Source: Saccharothrix sp. NRRL B-16348
GTDB lineage: Bacteria; Actinomycetota; Actinomycetes; Mycobacteriales; Pseudonocardiaceae
Length of the DNA: 64,000 bases
Assembly: GCF_001280085.1 (NCBI RefSeq)
Contig: NZ_LGED01000244.1
Coordinates: 62,001-126,000 of the forward strand
Direction: 5' to 3'
Below are positions 48,925 to 57,962 of the stretch, one piece after another (within the stretch, counting starts at the first letter, position 1; every line of letters begins with the position of its first letter). The position numbers were made by a program, and so were the translations under genes. The notes under the pieces were generated by a model, which did no database searches, was not told the DNA's origin, and saw only the letters and a list, made by a program, of their open reading frames with translations.

Positions 48925-50532
48925 GTGGCCCGTTCCATTCCCGATCTGCTGCGTGAACGCGTGCGCGAGACCCCGGACGCCGAGGCGCTGCGCCACCGCA
49001 CCGGCGACACGTGGACGTCGCTGACCTGGGCCGAGGTCGGCGAGCACGTGCGCAGGCGGGCGCTGGGCTTCCGCGCGCTCGGCGTGCGGGACGAGGCACG
49101 GGTCGCGATCATGGCGGCCACCAGCGTGGACTGGATCCTCACCGACCTGGCCGTGCTCGCGGCGGGCGGCGTGACGACGACCATCTACCCCAGCAGCACG
49201 CCGGACGTCGTGGCGCACATCGTCCGCGACTCGGAGAGCGTGCTCGTGGTGGCCGACCCTGAGGTGGCGGGCAAGGTCGACGCGAAGGTCGTCACGCCGG
49301 ACTGGGAGCCCGACGAGGTCGACGGCGACTACGACGCGATGGTGGACGAGCTCACGCCGGACCGGCTGGCCACGTTGATCTACACGTCGGGCACGACCGG
49401 CACGCCCAAGGGCGTCGAGCTGACGCACGACAACTGGCTCTACACCGCCGAGGCGATCCGCGAGCTGGGCGTGCTGACGCCGCAGGACCTGCACTTCCTG
49501 TGGCTGCCGATGTCCCACGCGTTCGGCAAGGTGCTCCAGGTCGGCATGCTCGCGACCGGCGTGCCCACCGCCGTGGACGGCGACGTGGACCGGATCGCGG
49601 CCAACCTGCTCGAGCTGCGGCCCACCGTGGTGGCCGCCGCGCCGCGGATCTTCGAGAAGATCCACCAGCGGGTCGTGGCGTCCATGCGCGAGGCGGGCGG
49701 GGTGAAGGCGAAGCTGTTCGACTGGGCGTTGGCGGTGGCCGAGCACCCGGAGTGGACGGTGCGGCGCAAGATCGCCGACAAGCTCGTGTTCAGCAAGCTG
49801 CGGGAGCGGGTCGGCGGGCGGATCAAGTACTTCGTGTCCGGCTCCGCGCCGCTGTCGCGCCCGGTCGGCGAGTTCTTCGACCGCGCGGGCATCACGATCC
49901 TGGAGGGCTACGGCCTGACCGAGTCGTCGGCGGCGTCGTTCGTGAACCGGCCCGGCGCGAACAAGCTCGGCACCGTCGGCAAGCCGCTGGTCGGCACCGA
50001 GGTCCGCATCGCCGACGACGGCGAGGTGCTGATCGGCGGGCGCGGCATCATGCGCGGGTACCGCGGGCTGCCCGAGGAGACCGCCGAGACGTTGCGCGAC
50101 GGCTGGCTGCACACCGGCGACATCGGCGAGCTGGACGAGGCCGGCCGGCTGCGCATCACCGACCGGAAGAAGGAGCTGATCAAGACCTCCGGCGGCAAGT
50201 ACGTCGCGCCGCAGGCGGTCGAGGGCCTGGTCAAGGCGGGCAGCCCGTACATCGGCAACGTGCTCGTGCACGGCGACGGCCGCAACTACTGCGTCGCGCT
50301 GGTGACCATCGACGCCGACCTCGCGCCCGCGGGGCTGGACGCGGACGCCGAGGTGGGACGGGCGGTCGAGGCGGCGAACGCGAAGTTGGCGCGGCACGAG
50401 ACGATCAAGAAGTTCGCCGTGCTGCCGAAGGACTTCTCGGTGGACGACGGCACGCTCACCGCGAGCCTGAAGATGCGGCGCAAGGAGATCGAGGGCCGCT
50501 ACAAGGACGTGCTGGACGGCTTGTACTCCTGA
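48925..50532 (+). CDS. Long-chain fatty acid-CoA ligase (FadD-like AMP-binding protein)
   Basis: 535 residues. AMP-binding motifs: TLIYTSGTTGTPKGVELTH (P-loop), WLPMSHAFGKV, EGYGLTESSA, HTGDIGELDE and the A10 lysine region KKELIKTSGGKYVAP. Length and motifs fit the long-chain acyl-CoA synthetase group (FadD15-like). A strong AGGAGGT precedes GTG 48925. The last 34 bases overlap the convergent DUF998 gene. Confidence 0.93.
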   Translation: MARSIPDLLRERVRETPDAEALRHRTGDTWTSLTWAEVGEHVRRRALGFRALGVRDEARVAIMAATSVDWILTDLAVLAAGGVTTTIYPSSTPDVVAHIVRDSESVLVVADPEVAGKVDAKVVTPDWEPDEVDGDYDAMVDELTPDRLATLIYTSGTTGTPKGVELTHDNWLYTAEAIRELGVLTPQDLHFLWLPMSHAFGKVLQVGMLATGVPTAVDGDVDRIAANLLELRPTVVAAAPRIFEKIHQRVVASMREAGGVKAKLFDWALAVAEHPEWTVRRKIADKLVFSKLRERVGGRIKYFVSGSAPLSRPVGEFFDRAGITILEGYGLTESSAASFVNRPGANKLGTVGKPLVGTEVRIADDGEVLIGGRGIMRGYRGLPEETAETLRDGWLHTGDIGELDEAGRLRITDRKKELIKTSGGKYVAPQAVEGLVKAGSPYIGNVLVHGDGRNYCVALVTIDADLAPAGLDADAEVGRAVEAANAKLARHETIKKFAVLPKDFSVDDGTLTASLKMRRKEIEGRYKDVLDGLYS

Positions 50533-51287
50533 GCTTGGAAGTCCTGGGTTTCGCGCTCTCGGCTCTCGTGCACGTCGGTTTCGTTCTCTCGGGTTTCGTT
50601 CTCGTGGACGGTCAGGGTGGGCCGGTGCGCCACCGCGATGGCCCACACGCCCGCCACCAGCACGGCCACCACCTCGGTCAGCACCAGCAGCCGCTCCACG
50701 TACCCGAGCGGGATCACCCGCCACCAGGACGTGCCCACGACCGCGTTCACGCCGATCGCGTACAGGATCGGCGTGAACGCCAGGGCCGACAGCACACCGA
50801 ACCGGAACGTCCACCGGGCGTGCGCGCCCCACACCGGATCACGCCGCCACGGCCGGGCGAGCAGCATCGCGGCGATCGGCAGCGCGATGAACGCCACCAG
50901 GCTGCCGAAGCGGTGGATGCTGCCGCTCATGCTCGGCCCGATCGCCCAGTCGTTCTTGGGGAAGATCACGACCAGCGTCAACCCGACCGACCAGGCCGCG
51001 AACGCCACCGAGCCCACCGAGTTCCACTTCGCCACGCCCCGCCACACCAGCACGGACAGGATCGCGACCGACCCGAAGACCAGCAGCAGCACACCGGTGT
51101 CGAACACCCAGCGCTGCGGCCCGAGGGCGTACTCGCTGATGGTGCGGCGCAGGTGTCTGGTGGAGTCGCCCAGCCGGTAGACGTCCAGCCCGCCGACGAG
51201 GGCGACGGTGAGGACGACGGCGACAGCGCCCGCGAGGGCGACGAAGCGGGCCGGGGAACGGGTCGGGGCGAGTTCGGCGGTCAGCAC
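50499..51287 (-). CDS. DUF998 membrane protein
   Basis: 262 residues with about six membrane segments (for example ARFVALAGAVAVVLTVALVGG and SVAFAAWSVGLTLVVIF). It has the DUF998 features RRTISEYALGPQRWVFD and MSGSIHRFGSLVAFIALP. The C-terminal 40 residues are a charged tail (HENETRENETDVHESRERE) with a short NET/RE repeat. Function unknown for the family. The 3' end overlaps the convergent ligase gene by 34 bases. Confidence 0.85.
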   Translation of the reverse strand: MLTAELAPTRSPARFVALAGAVAVVLTVALVGGLDVYRLGDSTRHLRRTISEYALGPQRWVFDTGVLLLVFGSVAILSVLVWRGVAKWNSVGSVAFAAWSVGLTLVVIFPKNDWAIGPSMSGSIHRFGSLVAFIALPIAAMLLARPWRRDPVWGAHARWTFRFGVLSALAFTPILYAIGVNAVVGTSWWRVIPLGYVERLLVLTEVVAVLVAGVWAIAVAHRPTLTVHENETRENETDVHESRERETQDFQAQEYKPSSTSL

Positions 51288-51681
51288 ACGGGCAGAACGG
51301 ACGGCGGCCGCAGTGTTGTTCCGGGAGTGGGCGAATCGACAGCTTGCCGACAGCGGGACACCCGACCGGGCGAAGAATGCAACCTAAGACAACCCCAATC
51401 GCATTTCTCACGTTAGCCGGATAAAACGGCCGGCCCGGCGGCGACCACGGGTGGGCAGGCGCGGACAGGGGTGGAGAGGGGGCGGTACGGGCGTCGTCAC
51501 GGAGATCGCCACGGGCGTCGCAGGTGCGGTGTCGTGGACGCGTGTGGCGTGGGTGGCGGGGGCATGCGTAGCGCGGGGCGTGCGTGGCGCGGGCGTGCGG
51601 GGTTGGGCACGGGTGGCGGCGGGCGCGGGTGGCGGGCGCGGTTAGCGCGGGCGTAGGCGTCGCGGGCGCGGTGGGGCGGGG
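51288..51681. other. Intergenic region with strand-asymmetric G-rich low-complexity DNA
   Basis: About 390 bases without a supported gene. Between 51450 and 51680 the plus strand is a run of GGGCG/GTGGCG words with almost no other composition, giving long but implausible readings (Gly/Arg/Ala-only). I see no hairpin or operator in it; it could slow transcription at the LacI gene 3' end. Confidence 0.5.
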
Positions 51682-52668
51682 TCAGCTGGACTGGCGGACC
51701 ACCAGCGTGGGCGCGAACACGACGGAGCTGACCGGGCGGTCCGGGCGTTCGACCCGCTCCACCAGCAGCCGCGCCATCTCGGCGGCCATGTCCTCCACCG
51801 GTTGGCGCACCGTGGTCAGCGGCGGGTCGCACTCGACGGCTGGGCTGCTGTCGTCGAAGCCGACCACCTTGACGTCCTCGGGCACCCGCCGCCCGCCGCC
51901 GCGCAGCACCGGCAGCGCGCCGGTCGCCATCAGGTCCGAGGCGACGAACAGGCCGTCGACGTCCACGTCCCGCAGTCGCCGTGCCGCCTCGGCGCCGCCC
52001 TCGCGGGAGAAGTCGCCCTCCACCACCACCGGCTCGGGCAGGCCGTGCCGGGCCGCCGCCTCGCGGAAGCCGCGCAGCCGGTCCTGGCCGGCGGGCGTCT
52101 CGAGGGGGCCGGTGATGGTGGCCAGCCGTCGGCAACCCGAGGCGACGAGGTGGTCGGCGGCCAGCGCCGCGCCGGCGGCCTGGTCGACGTCGACGTAGGT
52201 GATCGACATCGGCCGGACCGGGCGGGCGGCCAGGACGACCGGCAGGTTCGACTCGATCAGCTGCCGCGGCAGCGGGTCGGCGTCGTGGGTGTGGATCAGG
52301 ATCACGCCGTCCAGCCTGCGTTGCCGGATGTCGTCCACCACCTCGCGGTGGTCGCCCGTGGTCAGCACCAGTTGCACGCCGAGCGGCCGGATCACCGGCA
52401 GCACGCCGCTTACCACCCGGCCGAAGTACGGGTCGTGCAGGGTGCGCCCCTCGTCGGGCAGGACGAGCCCGATGGCGCCTGCCCTGCGGGTGACGAGCGA
52501 ACGCGCCGCGCGGTTGGGCGTGTACCCGGTCGTGGAGATCGCCTTCTCCACGACTTGGCGCAGCTCACGGTCCACCGTGGCGACCCCGTTGACGACCCGG
52601 GACACCGTGGCCCGGGAAACCCCCGCGATCCGCGCGACCTCTTCCAACGTGACTGGTCTGCGGTCCAC
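51682..52668 (-). CDS. LacI-family transcriptional regulator
   Basis: 328 residues from GTG 52668. The N-terminal HTH VTLEEVARIAGVSRATVSRVVNG is followed by the hinge helix (PNRAARSLVTRR) and a periplasmic-binding-protein-like ligand domain. It lies 55 bases downstream of the GH16 gene on the same strand, and the two GAGAGCGCTCTC-core operators upstream of that operon have the form LacI/GalR-type regulators use, so it is the likely regulator. The ligand is probably a glucan oligosaccharide. Confidence 0.92.
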   Translation of the reverse strand: MDRRPVTLEEVARIAGVSRATVSRVVNGVATVDRELRQVVEKAISTTGYTPNRAARSLVTRRAGAIGLVLPDEGRTLHDPYFGRVVSGVLPVIRPLGVQLVLTTGDHREVVDDIRQRRLDGVILIHTHDADPLPRQLIESNLPVVLAARPVRPMSITYVDVDQAAGAALAADHLVASGCRRLATITGPLETPAGQDRLRGFREAAARHGLPEPVVVEGDFSREGGAEAARRLRDVDVDGLFVASDLMATGALPVLRGGGRRVPEDVKVVGFDDSSPAVECDPPLTTVRQPVEDMAAEMARLLVERVERPDRPVSSVVFAPTLVVRQSS

Positions 52669-52675
52669 GTCAGCC

Positions 52676-52681
52676 TTTATA
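52676..52681 (-). promoter_or_regulatory. Leaderless -10 hexamer for the LacI regulator
   Basis: TATAAA on the minus strand, 7 bases before GTG 52668, within the 55-base gap after the GH16 gene; the regulator can therefore be transcribed on its own. Confidence 0.5.
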
Positions 52682-52723
52682 CCGGGAGGTGCGGCCCCAC
52701 CGAGGCGGGACCGCACCCGCCCG

Positions 52724-54433
52724 TCACTGGTAGACGCGGACGTAGTCGACCAGCATGCGCTGCGGGAAGACCGTGGTGGCGTCCGGTGGACCGGGCCAGT
52801 CACCGCCCACCGCGTTGTTGAGCAGGATGAAGAACGGCTTGTCGAACACCCAAGGGCCCCGGGTCGCCTCCACCGTCGCCTTGTCGATGGTGAGCACGGT
52901 CACGTCGTCGATGCCGAACACCATGCCCTTGCTGTTCCAGTCGACCCGGAACAGGTGGAACGCGTTCGCGTAGTCCTGGCCGATGTCCCGGACCTGCCCG
53001 ATCCCGCCGCCGCCGAAGTACGCCGGGCCGTGGATCGTCTGGTACGCGGTGTTCGGCTCGCGGCCCAGGTGCTCCATGATGTCGATCTCACCGCTCGCGG
53101 GCCACGGGGTGCCCTTGAAGATGTCGTTGCCGAGCATCCAGAACGCGGGCCACAGGCCCTTGGTGCCCGACACGCGGACGCGGGCCTCGAACCGGCCGTA
53201 CGTCCACGACGCCTTGCCCTCGGTGATGAGCCTGGCCGACGTGTACTGGCACGTGCCGGAGCCGCTGACCGGGTCGACCGGGCACGCCGCCCCCGGCGTG
53301 ACCTCGCGCCTGGCCTCCAGCACCATGTTGCCGTTGCCGTCGGTGAACGCGTTGCGGTTGTCGGTGTAGTACTGCAGCTCCGCGTTCTGCCCGGTGCCGA
53401 CCTCCGGCCGCCACTTGCCCGCGTCCGGCCTCGTGCCCGCGGGCGCGTTGAACTCGTCGCTCCACACCAGCCGCAGCGGGTTGCCCGGGTCCGGCGCCTG
53501 CGGCGGTGGCGGCGTGGGGCTGCCGCCGGTGCCGTAGACCTGGAACTCCCACAGCGAGTAGCCGTACTGCCCGCTGCGCTTGGTCAGGTTCACCCGGACG
53601 TAGCGGCCCGTGCCGCTCACCGTGAACGTCTGCTTGAAGCCGGTGCCGTTGGTGACGGTGTGGATCGTGGTCCAGCTCGACGCGGTGGCCGACGTCTGGA
53701 TCTCGAACCCGCTGGCGAACGCCGGGTCCCACTGCAGCACGACCTTGCCGACCTGCGCGGTCGCCCCGAGGTCGACGTAGATCCAGCCCGGGTCGACCCA
53801 GCCGGTGGTGGCGTTGGTGGCCCAGCGGGTGGCCGGGTTGTGGTCCAGCGCCTTGGCGGGCGTGCACTGCGGGCACGCGCCGTCGTCCTGGAACGACGAG
53901 GCGAACGCGGGCTTGTTGTAGGACAGCAGCTGCTCACCGGGTGGGTTGCCGCCCGTGCCGGTGCGCACGGCGAACTCCCACAGCGACACGCCGTACTGCG
54001 TGGCGCGGGCCGTGGTGTGGACCCGGACGTAGCGGCCCGTGCCGGTGAAGGTGATGTTCTGCGTGCCACCCGTGCCGGTGGTGGTCTGGTGGACGGTCGT
54101 CCACGCCGTGCCGTCGGCCGAGACCTGGAGCTGGAACGCCGTCGCGTACGCGGCCTCCCACTGCAGGGTCGCGCCGCAGACGTCCCGGCTCGCGCCCAGG
54201 TCGACCCGCAGCCACTGCGGGTCGCTGAACGCGCTGGACCAGCGGGTGCCCGCGTTGCCGTCGACCGCCGAGGCGGCCGTGAACGGGCTGCCCGGCTCCA
54301 CCGACGACGCGGTGACCGGTGCGTTCAGCGCCGCGTTGGCCGTGCCGCATTCGGCCGCCTGGACCGCGTTCACCGGCGCGATCAGTGCGGTGATCAGGGC
54401 GAACGCCGCGCCGAGCCTGATCGGTGCTCTCAT
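52724..54433 (-). CDS. Secreted GH16 glucanase with two discoidin-type (CBM32-like) modules
   Basis: 569 residues. Signal peptide MRAPIRLGAAFALITALIA to about residue 27. Two F5/8 type C/CBM32-like modules (about 28-160 and 175-305, each with NxATRW-type and YVR motifs), a Pro-rich linker, and a GH16 domain (about 315-569) with the catalytic signature GEIDIMEHLG (ExDxxE) and closing VDYVRVYQ. Activity is probably beta-1,3-glucanase or a related endo-glucanase. The ATG overlaps the stop of the DUF1996 gene (ATGA), so the two form an operon. Confidence 0.92.
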   Translation of the reverse strand: MRAPIRLGAAFALITALIAPVNAVQAAECGTANAALNAPVTASSVEPGSPFTAASAVDGNAGTRWSSAFSDPQWLRVDLGASRDVCGATLQWEAAYATAFQLQVSADGTAWTTVHQTTTGTGGTQNITFTGTGRYVRVHTTARATQYGVSLWEFAVRTGTGGNPPGEQLLSYNKPAFASSFQDDGACPQCTPAKALDHNPATRWATNATTGWVDPGWIYVDLGATAQVGKVVLQWDPAFASGFEIQTSATASSWTTIHTVTNGTGFKQTFTVSGTGRYVRVNLTKRSGQYGYSLWEFQVYGTGGSPTPPPPQAPDPGNPLRLVWSDEFNAPAGTRPDAGKWRPEVGTGQNAELQYYTDNRNAFTDGNGNMVLEARREVTPGAACPVDPVSGSGTCQYTSARLITEGKASWTYGRFEARVRVSGTKGLWPAFWMLGNDIFKGTPWPASGEIDIMEHLGREPNTAYQTIHGPAYFGGGGIGQVRDIGQDYANAFHLFRVDWNSKGMVFGIDDVTVLTIDKATVEATRGPWVFDKPFFILLNNAVGGDWPGPPDATTVFPQRMLVDYVRVYQ

Positions 54434-55692
54434 GGGCGGCCGTCCGCGCCGCACTTGATGATCGGGTTGATGCAGTCGCGCACCCGGCGGGCGAGTTCCG
54501 CCTCCGGCCACGCGTTGAAGAAGTCGCCGTGCATGGTGAACCCGGCGCCGGAGGCCAGCCGGAACCGCGACGGGTCGCCGCTCACCGGGTAGCGCAGCAC
54601 CTGGCGCAGCTTCGGCACCGGCACCGGGTGGGTCGCCGGGCAGTCCGCGTTGACCGGGTACGCCATGTGGCTCTTGTGGTCCGGCGCGTCCAGGTCGCGG
54701 CCGTTCCAGCACTGCGGGAAGTCCAGGTAGGACTCCAGCATGGTGCCCGCCGGGCAGTTCACGAAGTCCTTGGACGCGCCGACGTGGCCGGCGTGCAGGC
54801 AGGACCAGCGCGAGATCGTGCTCGCGTCGGGCTGGGTGGCCTTGGCGTTGCCGGCGACGATCCGCAGGCCGAGCGGGAACGGCTGGATGCGGGCGATCAC
54901 GTCGTCGCGCACGCCTTCGCCGAGGTAGTAGAAGGTGGTGCCGGTGGGTTCGACGGGCTGGTTGTCCGCGTACAGGGTGGGCACCCAGTAGGAGGACAGG
55001 TCGACGCCCGGGTTGCAGTTGCTCGTGCCGGCGAGCAGCGACTGGACGGTGGAGTGGGCGTTGGTGGTGGTGTTGCCGAAGAAGCTGTGCATGTGCGACG
55101 CGCCGGGGAGGTTGGGCGCGACGATCGGGTCGTCCGGGAGGCGGTGGCTGTACGGGCAGTCCGCCAGGAACTCGGCGACCCGCACGATCGGGCCGCTGGA
55201 GTTGCGGACGCCGAACACCTGGAACTCCCACAGCGACACGCCGTACTGGGTGGCGCGGGCGGTCGTGTAGACGCGGACGAACCGGGTGGTGGCCGCGACG
55301 GTCAGGTTCTGCACGCCGACGTTGCCGGACGCGGTGGCGATGGTGTGCCAGGCGTTGCCGTCGGCGGAGGTCTGGAGCTGGAAGGAGCGCGCGTAGGCGT
55401 TCTCCCAGTTCAGGGTGACCTGGCTGATGGCGGTGGACGTGCCGAGGTCGACCCGGAGCCACTGCGGGTCGGCGGCGGCGCTGGACCAGCGGGTGCCGGC
55501 GTTGCCGTCGACGGCGGCGGAGGCGGGCGTGCCGCCGTTCTCGGTGGAGGAGGCGGCGACGGGTTTGCCCTGGGACAGCAGTTCCGGCGCCGCGGAGGCG
55601 GGAGAGGTGACGAAGGTCAGCGCGGACGCGGCCAGGGCCGCGACGGCGAGTGTGGTGACCAGACGACGCCATCGGCGAATGGTGGGGATCAC
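54430..55692 (-). CDS. Secreted DUF1996 protein with N-terminal discoidin-type module
   Basis: 420 residues from GTG 55692 (GGGGAG before it). A signal peptide (about 1-35) leads to a CBM32/F5-8C-like module (about 40-175, QYGVSLWEFQVFG) and a DUF1996 domain (about 185-420: RVAEFLADCPYSHRLPDDPIV, HMHSFFGNT, NCPAGTM, VNADCPATHPVPVPKL). DUF1996 is a Cys/His-rich secreted domain of unknown activity that often accompanies glucan-active enzymes; here it is first in the operon with GH16. Controlled by the two palindromes upstream. Confidence 0.88.
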   Translation of the reverse strand: MIPTIRRWRRLVTTLAVAALAASALTFVTSPASAAPELLSQGKPVAASSTENGGTPASAAVDGNAGTRWSSAAADPQWLRVDLGTSTAISQVTLNWENAYARSFQLQTSADGNAWHTIATASGNVGVQNLTVAATTRFVRVYTTARATQYGVSLWEFQVFGVRNSSGPIVRVAEFLADCPYSHRLPDDPIVAPNLPGASHMHSFFGNTTTNAHSTVQSLLAGTSNCNPGVDLSSYWVPTLYADNQPVEPTGTTFYYLGEGVRDDVIARIQPFPLGLRIVAGNAKATQPDASTISRWSCLHAGHVGASKDFVNCPAGTMLESYLDFPQCWNGRDLDAPDHKSHMAYPVNADCPATHPVPVPKLRQVLRYPVSGDPSRFRLASGAGFTMHGDFFNAWPEAELARRVRDCINPIIKCGADGRP

Positions 55693-55729
55693 GACTCCCC
55701 TTTCGAAGGGCCTTGCGGGGAAGGGTTCA

Positions 55730-55741
55730 GAGAGCGCTCTC
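55730..55741. promoter_or_regulatory. LacI-type operator, proximal site
   Basis: GAGAGCGCTCTC, a perfect 12-bp palindrome, 38 bases upstream of the DUF1996 start. It shares the GAGCGCTC core of the CebR box but differs in the outer bases. Confidence 0.75.
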
Positions 55742-55815
55742 ACAGCGGAACGTAAGACGGCCCCCTGTATCAGTCAAGGAAAGGAGCGAGTTCCGGTCAT
55801 CCCGTAACACCGCGC

Positions 55816-55831
55816 CAGAGAGCGCTCTCTG
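55816..55831. promoter_or_regulatory. LacI-type operator, distal site
   Basis: CAGAGAGCGCTCTCTG, a perfect 16-bp palindrome, 84 bases from centre to centre upstream of the proximal site (eight helical turns). Looping between the two is possible. Confidence 0.75.
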
Positions 55832-55836
55832 ACCTG

Positions 55837-55976
55837 AGCGTTGAATTCGGGGTACGCGAACGTAGGACACGCGCGACGTGAACGTAGGACACGCGCGTTC
55901 TGAAGGTACGACACGCGCGTTCTGAACGTAGGACTCGCGCGCGTGTCCTACGTTCGGGACGCGCGTGTCCTGCGTT
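55837..55976. repeat. 22-bp-period head-to-head repeat array, copy 2
   Basis: A degenerate first unit AGCGTTGAATTCGGGG at 55837, four direct units (AACGTAGGACACGCGCG and variants) at 55859, 55881, 55903 and 55925, and two inverted units at 55947 and 55969, all in exact 22-bp register. Its first unit is nearly identical to that of the array at 3551-3756, including the GAATTC, so both descend from one element. It lies between the distal LacI operator and the 3' end of the idi gene. Confidence 0.9.
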
Positions 55977-55997
55977 CGGAACGGGTGAGGTGAACGG

Positions 55998-56576
55998 TCA
56001 GGACAGGCGGGCGGCGGCGGGGAGGCCCGAGGGGGAGGCGGTCGGCCAGGCGAGGGGGTCGGGGCCCAGGTCCCACAGTTCGGCGACCTGGAGGGCGCAC
56101 CACGGCGAGACCGGACGGGCGCCGGCCAGCACGGCGGGCGCGAAGTCGGCCCACGGCGCCCACTCGAACGAGTCCACCTCGTCCGGGTTGGGCTCCGGGT
56201 CGCCCGAGACCAGGCCACGGAACACCGGGCACATCTCGTTCTCCGTGACCCCGTTCTCCATCACCGCCCGGTAGCGGAACGCGGGCAGCACCAGGTCCAG
56301 CTCCACGTCGCCCAGCCCGAGCTCGTCGGCCAGCCGCCGCGTCACCGCCGACACCATCGGCTCGTCGGGCGCCGGGTGGCCGCAGCACGAGTTGGTCCAC
56401 ACGCCCGGCCACGTCTTCTTGTGCAGGGCGCGCCTGGTCAGCAGCAGCCTGCCCGCCCCGTCGAACAGGTACGACGAGAACGCCAGGTGCAGCGGGGTGG
56501 ACGCGTGATGCACGGAAGCCTTGTCGGCCACGCCGATCCCGGCACCGGACTCGTCCAGGAGCACGACTTGTTCCAC
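55998..56576 (-). CDS. idi: Isopentenyl-diphosphate delta-isomerase, type I
   Basis: 192 residues from GTG 56576. Nudix-type IPP isomerase motifs: STPLHLAFSSYLFD, TNSCCGHP (catalytic Cys region), and TENEMCPVF (catalytic Glu region). It converts IPP to DMAPP. It lies 24 bases downstream of the adenylating enzyme and co-directional with griI/griH-like genes, so it is probably the last gene of that operon, which suggests a prenylated product or local supply of DMAPP (inference). Confidence 0.9.
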   Translation of the reverse strand: MEQVVLLDESGAGIGVADKASVHHASTPLHLAFSSYLFDGAGRLLLTRRALHKKTWPGVWTNSCCGHPAPDEPMVSAVTRRLADELGLGDVELDLVLPAFRYRAVMENGVTENEMCPVFRGLVSGDPEPNPDEVDSFEWAPWADFAPAVLAGARPVSPWCALQVAELWDLGPDPLAWPTASPSGLPAAARLS

Positions 56577-56600
56577 TCGTCCACCCTGCCACACCGGCGA

Positions 56601-57956
56601 TCACCGCGCGTCGGCGAGCACCCTCGGGTTGCGCACCAGTTTGCCGCTCGCGGTGCGCGGCAGCGCGGGCAGCACGTGCACCCGCCGCGGCCGCTTGAAC
56701 TCCGCCAGCCGCTCGGCGCACCACGCGGCCACCTCGTCGGGGGTCAACGCGTCCGACGCGGTCGCGACGTAGGCCTCGATCTCCGAGTCGTGCACCACGA
56801 TGGCTTCGGTGACCAGCGGGTGGCCCCTCAGCGCCTCCTCCACCTCGGTCAGGTCCACGTTGAAGCCGAGCACCAGGACCAGGGAGTCGGACCGGCCCAG
56901 CAGCACCAGGTTGCCGTGTGCGTCGAACTCGCCGCGGTCACCCGTTCGGAACCACCCGTCGGAGTAACGCGAGGGACCTTCCTCGTACAGGTACGGCGAC
57001 TCGTCCAGCGCCACCTCGACCAGGCCCTCGCGCACCCTGATGGCGGTGTCGGACAGCGGCCTGCCCGCCGACGGCCGGGACGTGCCGCTCACGTCCATCG
57101 TCAGCGCCCCCGTCTCGGTGGTGCCGAAGCACTCGCCCACCACCACCCCGTGGACGGCGGCGAACTTCTCGGCCACGTCCGGCGACATCAGCTCGCCGCC
57201 GGAGAACGCGCCGCGCACCGACCGCAGCGCCTCGGACGCTCCCGCCTCGGCGAGCAGCTCGAAGTGGTACGGCTGGCCGGTGAGGAAGTCCACCCGGTGC
57301 CGCGCGGCGGTCCGCAGGACGTCCTCGGCGGAGGCCGACCGCGCCGCGAACACCAGCTCGACCCCGACGGCCAGCGCGTGCAGCAGTCCTCCGATCAGCC
57401 CGTAGCTGTAGGCGGTGTTGTTGAGCATCAGGTACTTCTCGCCGTGGCGGGCCATGCCGTCGGCTGCGGCGAGCCGCAGCACCTCGCGGATGACCGACTC
57501 GGTGCTGCGCCCGATGATCTTGGGCCGGCCGGTCGAGCCCGAGGTGAACTGCACCAGCCGGTGCCGGGTCGCGGCGGGCAGGCCGTCGGGCTTGCGCTGG
57601 GTGACCAGCTCGTACCGCTCGCGGAACGCGCCGGTGAACCGGCCGGTCGCGCGCACGAGGAACTGCGGGTGGGTCAGGTCGCACAGCACGCCGACCTCGG
57701 CCGAGGTGAGCCGGTGGTCGATCGGCACCACCCTGGCGCCGAGCGACCACAGCGCCAGCACCGCCTCCAGCTGGGTGAAGCTCGGGGGCACCTGGACGGC
57801 GACCGTGCTGCCCTCCCCCACCCCGGAGGCGGCGAACAGGCTCGCCTCGGCGGCGACGGACGCGCGCAACGCGCCGTGGGTGACGGTGTGCTCGTGGGTG
57901 AACACCGGCACGTCGTCGCCGTGGCGGCGCAACAGGTCGGTGACGAACTCGCGCAT
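56601..57956 (-). CDS. Adenylate-forming enzyme (aryl acid-CoA/AMP ligase) of the 3,4-AHBA-like operon
   Basis: 451 residues, short for the family. Motifs: LVQFTSGSTGRPKIIGRS (P-loop), NNTAYSYG, GECFGTTETGAL, WFRTGDRGEFD and the final RTASGKLVRN with the A10 lysine. It resembles standalone benzoate-type activating enzymes that use aminohydroxybenzoates. Start ATG 57956, 6 bases after the griH-like stop. The natural role is probably activation of 3-amino-4-hydroxybenzoate, but the substrate is inferred from context. Confidence 0.85.
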   Translation of the reverse strand: MREFVTDLLRRHGDDVPVFTHEHTVTHGALRASVAAEASLFAASGVGEGSTVAVQVPPSFTQLEAVLALWSLGARVVPIDHRLTSAEVGVLCDLTHPQFLVRATGRFTGAFRERYELVTQRKPDGLPAATRHRLVQFTSGSTGRPKIIGRSTESVIREVLRLAAADGMARHGEKYLMLNNTAYSYGLIGGLLHALAVGVELVFAARSASAEDVLRTAARHRVDFLTGQPYHFELLAEAGASEALRSVRGAFSGGELMSPDVAEKFAAVHGVVVGECFGTTETGALTMDVSGTSRPSAGRPLSDTAIRVREGLVEVALDESPYLYEEGPSRYSDGWFRTGDRGEFDAHGNLVLLGRSDSLVLVLGFNVDLTEVEEALRGHPLVTEAIVVHDSEIEAYVATASDALTPDEVAAWCAERLAEFKRPRRVHVLPALPRTASGKLVRNPRVLADAR

Positions 57957-57962
57957 CGTGGC

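Noticed and set aside
51451..51656. Small plus-strand proteins in the G-rich region
   Set aside because: Gly/Arg/Ala/Val-only composition, no ribosome binding site; low-complexity DNA explains them.
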